Shown: positions 55,146 through 64,000 of the stretch, in pieces
Layout of the letters: each line of letters begins with the position of its first letter
Numbering within the stretch: position 1 is the stretch's first letter
Origin: Saccharopolyspora dendranthemae
GTDB lineage: Bacteria > Actinomycetota > Actinomycetes > Mycobacteriales > Pseudonocardiaceae
DNA: 64,000 nt
Assembly (NCBI RefSeq): GCF_007829955.1
Contig: NZ_VIWX01000001.1
Span: 1,240,001-1,304,000 of the forward strand
Reading direction: 5' to 3'
The notes under the pieces: generated by a model
Told to the model about the DNA's origin: nothing
What the model saw: only the letters and a program-made list of their open reading frames with translations
The model's database searches: none
Program-made: the position numbers and the translations under genes

Positions 55146-57578
55146 ATGGTGACCGGCAACGACTCGCAGGTTCTCGAACTCGCGCAGGTCGACGCGAGGA
55201 TGCTCGGACTGGTCGGCGGCAAGGCCGCCGGGCTCGGTGAGCTGATCGGAGCAGGGTTCCGCGTGCCCGACGGGTTCTGCCTGACGACCCGGGCGCACGC
55301 GACCGGCGAGATCCCCGAGCGGGAAGTCCTCGACGCCTACCGGCGGCTGGGCGGCGGAGCGGTGGCGGTGCGGTCCAGCGCGACCGCCGAAGACCTGGCC
55401 GACGCGAGCTTCGCCGGGCAGCAGGACACGTTCCTCAACGTCAGCGGCGAGCAGGAGCTGCTGTCGGCGATCCGCCGCTGCTGGGACTCGCTGCACTCGG
55501 AGCGGGCCGTCGCCTACCGCGAGGCCAACGAGATCGGTACCGACGTGCTGATGGCCGTCGTCGTGCAGCGGATGGTCGACGCGAAGACCGCGGGCGTGCT
55601 GTTCACCGCCAACCCGCTGACCGGCACGCGCTCCGAGATGGTCGTCGACGCAGCGCCCGGCCTGGGCGACGTGGTCGTCGACGGGTCGGTCATCGCCGAC
55701 CACTACGTCCTCGACGGAACACCGCAGCGCACCGACGGATGTCTGGACGCAGCGCAGCTCGACGCGCTGCGGGACGCGGGGTCCCGCGTGCAGGAGAGCT
55801 TCGGCGCGCCGCAGGACATCGAGTGGGCCATCGACCAGGACGGGCAGCTGTGGCTGCTGCAGTCGCGCGCCATCACGACGCTGTTCCCGCTCCCGCCGCA
55901 GACCGGTGAGCTGCGGGCGTACTTCGAGATGGGGCACATGCAGGGCATGCTGCGGCCCTTCACCCCGGCCGGGATGTCCGCTATGACGCACGGCGCGAAG
56001 CTGTGGATGGACTCGGCCGGGCTCTCCGGTGGCGCGTTCGGCGACGCGATGGGCATCGTGCCCGTCGGCGACCGGCTGTTCATGGACTTCTCAAGCATGC
56101 TGCGCAACAAGCGGTTCCGCTCCCGGCTGCCGCAGATGATGGAGGTCTACGGCCCGCGCAACGTCGAGATCGTGCAGCGGCTGCTCACCGATCCCCGCTT
56201 CGCCCCGACCACCAGCCGGCTGCCGTTCCCGGTCGCTCCGCTGCTGAAGAAGAGCCTCACGGTCGTGCCCAAGGCGAAGTGGGAACTCCTCCGCACGCTG
56301 GTCGATCCGGACGCGACCCGGGAACGCGCCTTCCGCGCGACCGAGCAGCTCAAGCACCAGGCCAGGGCTCCGGAGTTCGCGAACTCGGAGCAGCGGTTGC
56401 GCTTCGCCGAGGAGGTGCAGCGCGGCTTCATGACCGCCACCGAGGTGATCTGGCCGCTGTTCTTCGGCATCCTCCTCGGCCAGATGCCGAAGTCGCTGCT
56501 CAAGGGCGTCGCCACGACCGCCGAGCTGGACACCGTCCTGGGCGGGCTGCCGCACAACGTCACCACCGAGATGGACCTGGCGCTGTGGCGGCTGACGGCC
56601 GCCCTCGACGAGGACGCCCGGGAGCTGCTGCGCAGCACACCGGCGGAAGAGCTCACCGAGCGCTACCGCGCGGGCGAACTGCCCGACCTCGGCGTGGACG
56701 ACTTCCTCGCGCGCTACGGCCACCGCGCTCCGGCGGAGGTGGACGTCGGCGTGCCGCGCTGGTCGGAGGACCCGACGCAGATCTTCGCGACCATCGCCGG
56801 CTACCTGCGGATCAGCGACCCCGAGCAGGCGCCCGACCGCCGGTTCGAGCAGTCCGCGGCACGCGCCGAGGCCATGATCGACGAGCTCTTCGAGCGCGCC
56901 CGCCGGAAGCGCCCGGTCCGAGCCCACCTCGCCCGCTTCTGCATGCGCCGCTCGCGCAAGCTCACCGGGCTGCGCGAACTCGGCAAGTTCGCGTGGCTGT
57001 ACTCGCTGCAGGCGGTGCGCGAGCAGTTGCTGGCCATCGGCGAGGACCTCAGCGGGCGGGGTCTGCTGGCGCGGCCCGGCGACGTGATGTTCCTGGAGCT
57101 CGACGAGATCCGCGCCGCCGTGCGCGGTTCCGACCAGCGGGAGCTGGCCGCGGAGCGGAAGTCCCGCTACGACAGGGAGGTCCGTCGTCGGGTCGTTCCG
57201 ATCGCGGTGCTCTCCGACGGCACCGACCTGGAGGCCACCGCCCCCGCCACGCCCGCAGCGGACGGTGCGATGACCGGGGTCGGGGCGTCTCCGGGCAAGG
57301 TCACCGGGCCGGCCCGCGTCGTGCACGACCCCGCGAACGCGCGGATCGAACCCGGCGAGATCCTCGTGGCCACCACCACCGACCCCGGCTGGACACCGCT
57401 GTTCATGACGGCTGCCGGGCTGGTCACCGAGACCGGTTCGCCCATGGCGCACGGCCCGACGGTGGCGCGCGAGTACGGCATCCCGGCGGTGATCTGCGTC
57501 CGCCACGCCACCACGGACATCACCACCGGCCAGGTCATCACCGTCGACGCGGCCTCGGGGACGGTCACACCGCGATGA
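55146..57578 (+). CDS. Rifampin phosphotransferase-like/PEP-utilising enzyme
   Basis: 810 residues from ATG 55146 (GGAG about 6 nt upstream). Domain order matches rifampin phosphotransferase: an N-terminal ATP-grasp/PPDK domain (GGKAAGLGELIGAGFRVPDG, AVRSSATAEDLADASFAGQQ), a long variable middle, and a C-terminal swivelling His domain (ETGSPMAHGPTVAREYGIPA, with the phospho-His). RPH enzymes inactivate rifamycins by ATP-dependent phosphorylation; others of this fold are PEP synthases or unknown phosphotransferases. No RAE-like element was found upstream, so rifampin resistance is not certain. Confidence 0.85.
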   Translation: MVTGNDSQVLELAQVDARMLGLVGGKAAGLGELIGAGFRVPDGFCLTTRAHATGEIPEREVLDAYRRLGGGAVAVRSSATAEDLADASFAGQQDTFLNVSGEQELLSAIRRCWDSLHSERAVAYREANEIGTDVLMAVVVQRMVDAKTAGVLFTANPLTGTRSEMVVDAAPGLGDVVVDGSVIADHYVLDGTPQRTDGCLDAAQLDALRDAGSRVQESFGAPQDIEWAIDQDGQLWLLQSRAITTLFPLPPQTGELRAYFEMGHMQGMLRPFTPAGMSAMTHGAKLWMDSAGLSGGAFGDAMGIVPVGDRLFMDFSSMLRNKRFRSRLPQMMEVYGPRNVEIVQRLLTDPRFAPTTSRLPFPVAPLLKKSLTVVPKAKWELLRTLVDPDATRERAFRATEQLKHQARAPEFANSEQRLRFAEEVQRGFMTATEVIWPLFFGILLGQMPKSLLKGVATTAELDTVLGGLPHNVTTEMDLALWRLTAALDEDARELLRSTPAEELTERYRAGELPDLGVDDFLARYGHRAPAEVDVGVPRWSEDPTQIFATIAGYLRISDPEQAPDRRFEQSAARAEAMIDELFERARRKRPVRAHLARFCMRRSRKLTGLRELGKFAWLYSLQAVREQLLAIGEDLSGRGLLARPGDVMFLELDEIRAAVRGSDQRELAAERKSRYDREVRRRVVPIAVLSDGTDLEATAPATPAADGAMTGVGASPGKVTGPARVVHDPANARIEPGEILVATTTDPGWTPLFMTAAGLVTETGSPMAHGPTVAREYGIPAVICVRHATTDITTGQVITVDAASGTVTPR

Positions 57579-57615
57579 GCTTGCCCGCGCGGGCGCGGCG
57601 GCCCACGCTGGTGGC

Positions 57616-58104
57616 ATGTCGCCACTGGTGATCCGGGAGCTCCGGGAGCACGACTGGGATTCGGTGCGCCGGATCTACGCCGAGGGGATCGCGACCGGGA
57701 ACGCGACGTTCGAGACCGAGGTCCCGGCACGGGAAGTGCTGGACGCCAAGTGGATTCGAGGCCACCGCTGGGTCGCCGAGATCGACGGCGAGGTCGCCGG
57801 CTGGGGCGCTGCCACGCCGGTGTCGGCGCGCGAGTGCTACTCCGGGGTCGCCGAGACGTCGATCTACACCGGCGCCGGGTTCCGCGGCCGCGGAGTCGGG
57901 AAGGCGTTGCTGCGCCGGCAGGTCACCGCGGCCGACGCCGGGGGCCTCTGGACGTTGCAGACCTCGATCTTCCCGGAGAACGAGGTCAGCATCGCCCTGC
58001 ATCGCGCCGCCGGGTTCCGCGTGGTCGGAACCCGGGAGCGCATCGCCGAGCACCACGGGGTCTGGCGCGACACCGTCCTGCTGGAACGCCGCCGCGCGGA
58101 CTGA
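57616..58104 (+). CDS. GNAT acetyltransferase, phosphinothricin/methionine-sulfoximine type
   Basis: A 162-residue enzyme. The acetyl-CoA site reads GFRGRGVGKALL (R/Q-x-x-G-x-G/A), and IYAEGIATGNATFET matches the N-terminus of the Pat/Bar-like subgroup. Such enzymes acetylate glutamate-like amines such as phosphinothricin or methionine sulfoximine. It lies 37 nt after the RPH-like gene, possibly co-transcribed. Confidence 0.9.
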   Translation: MSPLVIRELREHDWDSVRRIYAEGIATGNATFETEVPAREVLDAKWIRGHRWVAEIDGEVAGWGAATPVSARECYSGVAETSIYTGAGFRGRGVGKALLRRQVTAADAGGLWTLQTSIFPENEVSIALHRAAGFRVVGTRERIAEHHGVWRDTVLLERRRAD

Positions 58105-58446
58105 TCAGGCCGCGCCTTCGGCCTCCAGGGGGAGCTCCACCTCGCGCGGAGCGAGCTGCACGTACACCGTGCCGCCCTCGACGAGGACCTGGTGGGTGCG
58201 CAGCGCCCGCTTGGCGGGCGGGCACGTCGGCTTGCCGTCGCGGAGGTCGAAGAACGCGGCGTGCAAGGGACATTCGACGAAGCAGCCTTCGACGAACCCC
58301 GCCGACAACGACGCGTCCTGGTGCGTGCAGGTGTCGTCGACGGCGTAGAACGCGCCGTCGGCGTTGAAGACGGCGATCGGGACGTCGGCGACGAACCGGG
58401 TCGACTCGCCCGGGGCGAGCTCGTCGGCACGGCAAACAGCGAACAT
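58105..58446 (-). CDS. Rieske-type [2Fe-2S] ferredoxin
   Basis: 113 residues from ATG 58446, with AGGAGG 5 nt upstream. The cluster ligands are CTH near residue 40 and CPLH near residue 60 (CxH...CxxH). It probably passes electrons to the oxygenase encoded divergently at 58714. No ferredoxin reductase is adjacent. Confidence 0.92.
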   Translation of the reverse strand: MFAVCRADELAPGESTRFVADVPIAVFNADGAFYAVDDTCTHQDASLSAGFVEGCFVECPLHAAFFDLRDGKPTCPPAKRALRTHQVLVEGGTVYVQLAPREVELPLEAEGAA

Positions 58447-58454
58447 CGAACCTC

Positions 58455-58498
58455 CTGTGTTGCGCATTAGAGAACGTATGACGCCATGCGCAACACAG
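58455..58498. promoter_or_regulatory. Large operator dyad between the Rieske genes
   Basis: 13-bp perfect arms (CTGTGTTGCGCAT, 58455-58467; complement at 58486-58498) with an 18-nt gap, overlapping the ferredoxin promoter region. The GTTG core recurs in the dyad at 58636-58660. Confidence 0.7.
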
Positions 58499-58620
58499 TG
58501 AGGGAGCGCCAGGAGTTGCGTCAATACGTCGGAGGCGTCGAATTCCGCTTCGCCCCTTGGGGAAATCCCCAGATCCACCGACTACCTCGCGGTAACCGGG
58601 CCGGACGTCTTGACAGCGCC

Positions 58621-58660
58621 CGATGCGGAATCGCATCGTGTTGTCGATCAGGCAACACGA
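58621..58660. promoter_or_regulatory. Second and third dyads upstream of the Rieske oxygenase
   Basis: CGATGCG-GAAT-CGCATCG (58621-58638) is followed by TCGTGTTG/CAACACGA (58636-58643 and 58653-58660, 9-nt gap). These lie 54-93 nt upstream of the oxygenase start and suggest binding of the same regulator that binds 58455-58498. Confidence 0.6.
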
Positions 58661-58713
58661 CTCTCATCGCGCAACAACTCACCTCGTGCGGATCGAGCCG
58701 AAAGGCACCCGAG

Positions 58714-59832
58714 ATGACCGCTGCGGAGTTGCCGCAGAGCCTGCGGGCCACTCTTCCGGGCCACCACTACACCGACCCGTCGATCTTCGCGCTGGAGCAG
58801 GCGCGGATCTTCGAAACCGGTTGGTTCTGCGCGGTGCGCAGCGCCGACCTCGCCGCTCCCGGCGCTTTCCAGACCGTGCAGGTCGGCAGGGAGAGCGTGC
58901 TCATCACCCGCGACCGCAAGGGCGCCCTCAACGCCTTCCTCAACGTGTGTCGGCACCGCGGCGCCCGGTTGTGCACCGCCGAGTCCGGCCAGGTGCAGCG
59001 CTCGCTGCAATGTCCCTACCACGCCTGGACCTACGGGCTGGACGGAAATCTGATCGCGGCGCCCAACCTCGCCGGGATGCCCGACGTCGATCGCGGCGAC
59101 TACGGCCTCAACCGCGTCCACCTGCGCGAATGGCTCGGCTACGCCTGGGTGTGCCTGGCAGGCGAAGCCCCGTCCTTCGAGGACGCGGTGATCGCCGACG
59201 TCGCGGGTCGCCTCGGCGATGCGGGCGAGATCGACTCCTACGACGTCGCCGGGCTCGCACTCGGCGAGCGGATCCGCTACGACGTCAAGGCGAACTGGAA
59301 GCAGATCATCGAGAACTTCATGGAGTGCTACCACTGCGCCACCATCCACCCCGAGCTCACCGAGGTGCTGCCGGAGTTCGCCGACGGTTTCGCCGCGCAG
59401 TACTACGTCGGCCACGGCGCCGAGTTCGGTGACGAGGTCAGCGGTTTCACCGTCGACGGGAGCAGCGGGGTCCAGCAGCTGCCCGGAGTCGGCGAGCACC
59501 AGGACCGCCGGTACTACGCGATCACCGTGCGCCCGCAGGTGTTCATCAACCTCGTACCCGACCACGTGATCATCCACCGGATGTTCCCGCTGGCCCCGGA
59601 CCGGACGCTGGTGGACTGCGACTGGTTGTACCTGCCGGAGGTCGTCGCTTCGGGACAGGACCTGTCGCAGTCGGTGGAGCTGTTCCACCGGGTCAACCAG
59701 CAGGACTTCGACGCGTGCGAGCGCTGCCAGCTGGCCATGGACTCCCGCTCCTACGCCTCCGGCGGCGTGCTGGTCCCCAGCGAGCACCACATCGCCGAGT
59801 TCCACGACTGGGTCCGAGCCCACATCACCTGA
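58714..59832 (+). CDS. Rieske non-heme iron oxygenase alpha subunit
   Basis: 372 residues from ATG 58714 (AAAGG 9 nt upstream). The Rieske cluster has Cys79-x-His81 and Cys100-x-x-His103 (CRHRG...CPYH). The mononuclear iron site is in NWKQIIENFMECYHCATIHP. It resembles the glycine-betaine/stachydrine demethylase and carnitine oxygenase (GbcA) group, so oxidative N-demethylation or aromatic hydroxylation are both possible. The Rieske ferredoxin gene is divergent; no reductase is next to it. Confidence 0.92.
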   Translation: MTAAELPQSLRATLPGHHYTDPSIFALEQARIFETGWFCAVRSADLAAPGAFQTVQVGRESVLITRDRKGALNAFLNVCRHRGARLCTAESGQVQRSLQCPYHAWTYGLDGNLIAAPNLAGMPDVDRGDYGLNRVHLREWLGYAWVCLAGEAPSFEDAVIADVAGRLGDAGEIDSYDVAGLALGERIRYDVKANWKQIIENFMECYHCATIHPELTEVLPEFADGFAAQYYVGHGAEFGDEVSGFTVDGSSGVQQLPGVGEHQDRRYYAITVRPQVFINLVPDHVIIHRMFPLAPDRTLVDCDWLYLPEVVASGQDLSQSVELFHRVNQQDFDACERCQLAMDSRSYASGGVLVPSEHHIAEFHDWVRAHIT

Positions 59833-60102
59833 TCATCGCCCGGTGTTGAGCAGGAGGTAGCGCACGGCCAGGGCGCCCACGCCGAGGCTGATGCCGAGGA
59901 ACACCACGACGGGACTGATCATCACCAGCCCGGCGAGGAGGACCAGACCGCCGACCACGGCGACAACGATCGCCGCCGTTCGCCGCCGGCGGGTGGCGGG
60001 GTCCGGCGGCGGTCGCTTGACCGACTCCGCGAACCGCGGCTCGTTCTCCTCGAACCACCGCTCGATCTCGTGGAGCCTCCGCCGCTCATCCCGGTTCAAC
60101 AT
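59833..60102 (-). CDS. DUF3040 small membrane protein
   Basis: 89 residues from ATG 60102 (GGGAGG 5 nt upstream). The N-terminal amphipathic segment LNRDERRRLHEIERWF is the DUF3040 signature, followed by two transmembrane helices (about 42-60 and 65-82). The family is common in actinobacteria and has no known function. Convergent to the oxygenase gene, ending 1 nt after it. Confidence 0.9.
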   Translation of the reverse strand: MLNRDERRRLHEIERWFEENEPRFAESVKRPPPDPATRRRRTAAIVVAVVGGLVLLAGLVMISPVVVFLGISLGVGALAVRYLLLNTGR

Positions 60103-60358
60103 CGCAGCCTCCCCGGTCGGAGAACGATCCGGAGTTCCGGCGCATCGCCCCACCAGCGGTCGGCGCGGGACGTCCGATCGGCGCTGCGGCTCGTCACCGG
60201 CCGGAGGCGATGCCCATCAACATAAACCCGCTGCGCACCGCCGGGAAGGGCCCGTCCCCACCCAGCGGATGCCGCTTCCCGCTCGTCTACCGTGTGGGCA
60301 GAGCTGCCGGGCAACGTCGCCCCACTCCCCCGTTCGTCGTGTCCCGCCGTGAGCGGCG

Positions 60359-61885
60359 GTGACGTCTCGCGCCGTGACGCGGTGCCCGAACAGTCTGGTC
60401 TTCCACGTGCCGAAACAGTTCCTGACCCGCCCTGCCTGGGCGTCCCCGAAGGTCGCCCGCACCGAGGTCCTCGGGGGCCTGGTCGTCGCCTTGGCGTTGA
60501 TCCCGGAGGCGATCTCGTTCTCCATCATCGCCGGGGTCGACCCGAGCGTGGGCCTGTTCGCCTCGTTCACGATGGCGGTGGTCATCGCGATCGTCGGCGG
60601 CAGGCCCGCGATGATCTCGGCCGCCACCGGCGCGATCGCGCTGGTCGTGGCGCCGCTGGCGCGCGAGCACGGGATGGGCGTGCTGGTCGCCACCGTGATC
60701 CTGGGCGGGGTGTTCCAGGTGGCGCTGGGCGCGCTGGGCGTGGCGAAGCTGATGCGGTTCGTGCCGCGCAGCGTCATGGTCGGGTTCGTCAACTCGCTGG
60801 CCATCATGATCTTCATGGCACAGGTCCCGGAGCTCATCGGCGTGCCGTGGATGGTCTACCCGCTGTTCGCGGCCGGGCTGATCATCCTGGTGCTGTTCCC
60901 GAAGCTCACCAAGGTCGTCCCGGCACCGCTGGTGTCGATCGTGGCGCTGACCGCCGTGACGGTCGCCGCGGGCATCGCCGTGCCGACCGTCGGCGACAAG
61001 GGGGCGCTGCCGTCCTCGCTGCCGATCCCGGGCATCCCGGACGTGCCGCTCACGCTGGACACGCTCACGCTCATCGCTCCCTACGCGCTGGCGTTCGCGC
61101 TGGTCGGGCTGATGGAGTCGCTGATGACCGCGAAGCTCGTCGACGACATCACCGACACCCGCTCGAACAAGACCCGCGAGTCCATCGGGCAGGGCATCGC
61201 CAACATCGTCACCGGCTTCTTCGGCGGCATGGGCGGCTGCGCGATGATCGGCCAGACGATGATCAACGTGAGGACGGCCGGGTCCCGCACGCGGTTGTCG
61301 ACGTTCCTGGCGGGCGCCTTCCTAATGGTCCTGTGCATCGCCTTCGGGCCGCTCGTCTCGCAGATCCCGATGGCCGCGCTGGTCGCGGTGATGGTGCTGG
61401 TCTCCGTCGGCACCTTCGACTGGCACAGCATCGCGCCGAAGACCCTGCAGCGGATGCCCGCGGGCGAGATCATCGTGATGGTGGTGACGGTGGCCTGCGT
61501 GGTCGCCACCGACAACCTGGCGATCGGCGTGGTCGTCGGATCGATCACCGCGATGGTCATCTTCGCCCGCCGGGTCGCGCACCTCGTCGAGGTCACCTCG
61601 GTCACCGACCCGGACGGCACGCAGATCGTCCACCACGTCACCGGCGAGCTGTTCTTCGCCTCCAGCAACGACCTCGTCCACCGGTTCGACTACGGCGCCG
61701 AGCCCGGCCACGTGGTCATCGATCTCACCGACGCGCACATCTGGGACGCCTCCACCGTCGCCGCGCTCGACGACATCACCACCCGGTACGAGGCGCGCGG
61801 CAAGCGGGTCGAGATCGTGGGCCTCAACGAGGCCAGCGCGGCCATGCACGGCCGCCTGACCGGGGCGTTGTCCGGAAGCCATTGA
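60359..61885 (+). CDS. SulP-family anion transporter with STAS domain
   Basis: 508 residues from GTG 60359; GTG 60407 is an alternative start. About 11 transmembrane helices with [20 protein letters not shown] at the start are typical of SulP transporters, followed by a cytosolic STAS domain (about 410-500, [20 protein letters not shown]). It imports sulfate, bicarbonate or another oxyanion; the substrate cannot be assigned. The gene appears monocistronic. Confidence 0.9.
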   Translation: MTSRAVTRCPNSLVFHVPKQFLTRPAWASPKVARTEVLGGLVVALALIPEAISFSIIAGVDPSVGLFASFTMAVVIAIVGGRPAMISAATGAIALVVAPLAREHGMGVLVATVILGGVFQVALGALGVAKLMRFVPRSVMVGFVNSLAIMIFMAQVPELIGVPWMVYPLFAAGLIILVLFPKLTKVVPAPLVSIVALTAVTVAAGIAVPTVGDKGALPSSLPIPGIPDVPLTLDTLTLIAPYALAFALVGLMESLMTAKLVDDITDTRSNKTRESIGQGIANIVTGFFGGMGGCAMIGQTMINVRTAGSRTRLSTFLAGAFLMVLCIAFGPLVSQIPMAALVAVMVLVSVGTFDWHSIAPKTLQRMPAGEIIVMVVTVACVVATDNLAIGVVVGSITAMVIFARRVAHLVEVTSVTDPDGTQIVHHVTGELFFASSNDLVHRFDYGAEPGHVVIDLTDAHIWDASTVAALDDITTRYEARGKRVEIVGLNEASAAMHGRLTGALSGSH

Positions 61886-61960
61886 GGTCAGCGGGAAATC
61901 GTTGAACAACTGATGCACCCGAGCGTCGACACGGGCACGGCGACGCGCGATCATGACCGC

Positions 61961-62785
61961 ATGCACGACGAGCGGCCTGCCACCGACATCGACACCACCT
62001 CGCCCAGCGTCGCCCGAGGGTACGACCACTGGCTGGGCGGCAAGGACAACTTCGAGGTCGACCGCACGATCCTCGACGCCATCGAGGAGATCGTGCCGGA
62101 GGCCAGGCCGCTGGCCCAGGAGAACCGCTACTGGCTGATCCGCGCCGTGCGATTCCTGAGCTCGCCGCTGCACGCCGGGATCGACCAGTTCCTGGACCTG
62201 GGCTGCGGGCTCCCGACGATGCAGAACGTGCACCAGGTCGCCCAGGCCAACAACCCGGACGCCGTCGTCGTCTACGTCGACAACGACCCGACCGTCGCCG
62301 CCTACGGGCGCGCGATGCTCGCGGAGAACGAGAACACCCACTTCTCCATCAACGACCTGCGCCACCCCGACGACATCCTGAGCGACCCGGTCGTCACCCG
62401 GAACCTGGACTTCGAGCGCCCGATCGCGCTGATCCACTCCGGCACCATGCACCACGTCGCCGAGGAGTACCGCCCGCGCGAGGTCATGCAGCGCTACGTC
62501 CAGGCGCTGGCACCCGGTTCCTACGTGGCGATGTCGCACTTCAGCTGGCCCGAGGGCTCGGAGGAGCACCGCGAGCTGGCGGGCAAGATCGAGCGCACGC
62601 TCAACGAGATGGTCGCGTCCTGCTGGTGGCGCAGCAACGAGGAGATCCTGACCTTCATCGACGGGCTGGAGCTCATGCCGCCCGGACTGGTCCGCACGGT
62701 CGACTGGTGGCCCGAAGGTCCCTCGCTCACCCCGAAGTCCGAGATCACCAACCTCATCTTCGGAGCAGTGGCGACGAAGCCATGA
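61961..62785 (+). CDS. SAM-dependent methyltransferase, PF04672 type
   Basis: 274 residues from ATG 61961; an upstream ATG at 61913 would add 16 residues. The N-terminus PSVARGYDHWLGGKDNFEVD and motif I FLDLGCGLPTMQNVHQVA mark the actinobacterial SAM-methyltransferase family formerly DUF574. Substrates are unknown, although members are common in secondary-metabolite strains. Confidence 0.9.
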   Translation: MHDERPATDIDTTSPSVARGYDHWLGGKDNFEVDRTILDAIEEIVPEARPLAQENRYWLIRAVRFLSSPLHAGIDQFLDLGCGLPTMQNVHQVAQANNPDAVVVYVDNDPTVAAYGRAMLAENENTHFSINDLRHPDDILSDPVVTRNLDFERPIALIHSGTMHHVAEEYRPREVMQRYVQALAPGSYVAMSHFSWPEGSEEHRELAGKIERTLNEMVASCWWRSNEEILTFIDGLELMPPGLVRTVDWWPEGPSLTPKSEITNLIFGAVATKP

Positions 62786-62951
62786 CGGGCCACCGGCGGT
62801 TCTGACCCGCATCACCCGCGATCGGACTCCCGCTCGCGGAAACGACCAGCACCGCGCGGAACACCCGCGCACAGGTTTCCACGTCTCCGCACGAGACCTC
62901 AGAAGAGGCCGAAGGGTTCACGCGCGCGAGCACGGGCGCGGAGCACGTGCT

Positions 62952-63539
62952 TCAGGCGAAGCCGCGGAGGACGCGCCGCTCCACCTCGGCCGCGAAGTCG
63001 TCGAAAGCGGCGGTGACGCGCTGTTCGTCACCGGTGGCGAACAGGTCGGACAGCAGCCCGCGGATGGTCGACACCAGCGAGGTCGCCACGGCTTGCGCTT
63101 CCGACTCCGGACAGCCGTAGCGGATCAGCCCTGCGGCGATCAGCTCGTTGCGCTGGCGCATCGAGTCCGCGACGGCCTTCGCCAGCGCGGGATCGCCGTA
63201 CATGGCGTGACCGGTGATCGCGACGAACAACCGGACGTACCGCCGGGCCCGCCGGTCGGTGACCCGGCGCCAGATGGCGCGTATCGGATCGGGGTGGTCG
63301 CGGGGGAGATCCGGCAGCGACAACGTCACCGACAGCACCTGGTCGACGACCTCGGCGACGAGCCGGTCCTTGGAGCTGAAGTGGTGCACCAGGGTCGCGT
63401 GGCTGACCCCTGCCGATTGGGCGACCTTGCGCAGCGACAGGTCGTCGAGCCCCTTCTCCAGGGCGTGTTCCGTCGCGGCGGCGAGCACTTCGCCGCGACG
63501 GTGCTGGAAGCGCAACTTCCGGCCGTCGACCCGTTCCAT
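62952..63539 (-). CDS. TetR-family regulator upstream of the cutinase
   Basis: 195 residues from ATG 63539. The helix-turn-helix lies at DDLSLRKVAQSAGVSHATLVHHF. It is divergent from the polyester-hydrolase gene with an ATTGACCGATTGGT dyad between them, so it may regulate the cutinase. Confidence 0.9.
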   Translation of the reverse strand: MERVDGRKLRFQHRRGEVLAAATEHALEKGLDDLSLRKVAQSAGVSHATLVHHFSSKDRLVAEVVDQVLSVTLSLPDLPRDHPDPIRAIWRRVTDRRARRYVRLFVAITGHAMYGDPALAKAVADSMRQRNELIAAGLIRYGCPESEAQAVATSLVSTIRGLLSDLFATGDEQRVTAAFDDFAAEVERRVLRGFA

Positions 63540-63569
63540 GCGGTCAGAGTAGCGGGTCGGCCAGATTGA

Positions 63570-63598
63570 TTGACCGATTGGTAGAGCTACTTTAAAGT
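63570..63598 (+). promoter_or_regulatory. Probable promoter of the cutinase gene
   Basis: TTGACC (63570-63575) and TAAAGT (63593-63598) are 17 bp apart, overlapping the dyad ACCGATTGGT. The predicted transcript start (about 63605) leaves a leader of about 120 nt. Confidence 0.5.
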
Positions 63599-63726
63599 CG
63601 ATCGCGTTCCGGAACCCTGCTCCTGTGACGCGCGTGTTCCCCGGGCCGGCGCGAACCCGGGGAACTCCGCGAGGACTCATCCGGTGCGCCCTGCGGTGCC
63701 GGGCGCCTCTCGAAGAGGACGAATCC

Positions 63727-64000
63727 ATGGAATTGAAGCGTTCCACCGGTCACCTCTCCCGATTACGCCGTTCTCTCGTCGTCTCCCTCGCCGTGCTCGG
63801 GCTGATCAGCGGCAGCGTGACGCTGGCGCAAGCGGCGGAAACCGCCGACGTGCACGGACCCGACCCGACGGAGGAGAGCATCACCGCCCCGCGCGGTCCG
63901 TTCGAGGTCGCCGAGGAATCCGTTCCCCGGTCGAGCGTCAGCGGTTTCGGCGGCGGCACGATCTACTACCCGACCGACACGACCGACGGCCTGTTCTCCG
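63727..64000 (+). CDS. Secreted cutinase/PET-hydrolase-family polyester hydrolase (N-terminal part)
   Basis: 91 codons are visible; the rest lies beyond the window. A signal peptide (about 1-37, [20 protein letters not shown]...QAA) is followed by [18 protein letters not shown] and [17 protein letters not shown]. These match the N-terminal strands of bacterial polyester hydrolases such as Thermobifida cutinases, LCC and Cut190 (from Saccharomonospora, a Pseudonocardiaceae). The Ser-Asp-His triad is outside the window. The ATG is chosen because it gives the complete signal peptide. Confidence 0.85.
   Translation, partial: MELKRSTGHLSRLRRSLVVSLAVLGLISGSVTLAQAAETADVHGPDPTEESITAPRGPFEVAEESVPRSSVSGFGGGTIYYPTDTTDGLFS

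Overview
The window is very GC-rich DNA with GTG/TTG starts, a type VII (ESX) secretion locus, WXG100 proteins, a mycosin, a DUF3040 protein and a PF04672 methyltransferase. This points to a filamentous actinobacterium, probably Pseudonocardiaceae and Saccharopolyspora-like (family-level inference only). I saw no rRNA, tRNA, CRISPR array, integrase or complete insertion sequence.

Region 1 (1-29.3 kb) is an ESX locus with a giant effector. One uninterrupted minus-strand frame runs from 15721 off the left edge, at least 5,240 codons. Its N-terminus resembles the WXG100-like/CpnT-like head of actinobacterial polymorphic toxins. A low-complexity linker and a long beta-rich middle follow. The visible C-terminal half is a tandem array of five copies (one cut by the window edge) of a pertussis-toxin-S1-like ADP-ribosyltransferase domain, two near-identical metzincin-like protease modules and an amidoligase-like domain. 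Upstream on the same strand lie a small partner, a YbaB/EspL-like protein, a large Gly-rich WXG/PPE-like substrate, three small WXG100-type proteins, EccB and EccD. EccC and a mycosin are divergent on the plus strand. The mycosin has lost all three catalytic residues. EccA and EccE were not found here.

Region 2 (29.4-39.6 kb) is regulatory and sugar-related: a LuxR-type ATPase regulator, an ECF sigma factor, a LacI / sugar-porter / P-loop kinase unit with its operator, a DJ-1/PfpI protein and a PucR-type regulator. Region 3 (39.7-45.6 kb) looks like a beta-1,3-glucan utilisation group. A GH55-like and a GH64 secreted glucanase share a GAGAGCGCTCTC palindrome, with a LacI regulator between them and an MFS pump inserted in the group. 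Region 4 (45.6-64 kb) is accessory metabolism and resistance: an HSL-type esterase, a TetR/DHA2 efflux pair, MarR, arylamine N-acetyltransferase, an MGT-type glycosyltransferase behind an orphan palindrome, a class III nucleotide cyclase, ArsR-VOC, a Cys/Met PLP enzyme with Lrp, a rifampin-phosphotransferase-like enzyme, a GNAT enzyme, a split Rieske oxygenase pair, a SulP transporter, a methyltransferase, TetR, and the start of a secreted cutinase of the polyester (PET)-hydrolase family.

Two families of non-coding repeats stand out. One is a ~190-nt element (about 20.44-20.61 kb and 37.5-37.69 kb) whose 16-bp stem changes sequence but keeps all pairing. The other is a ~70-bp inverted-repeat element (37430-37499 and 43105-43172). 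A perfect 56-bp palindrome (45539-45594) probably terminates two convergent genes.
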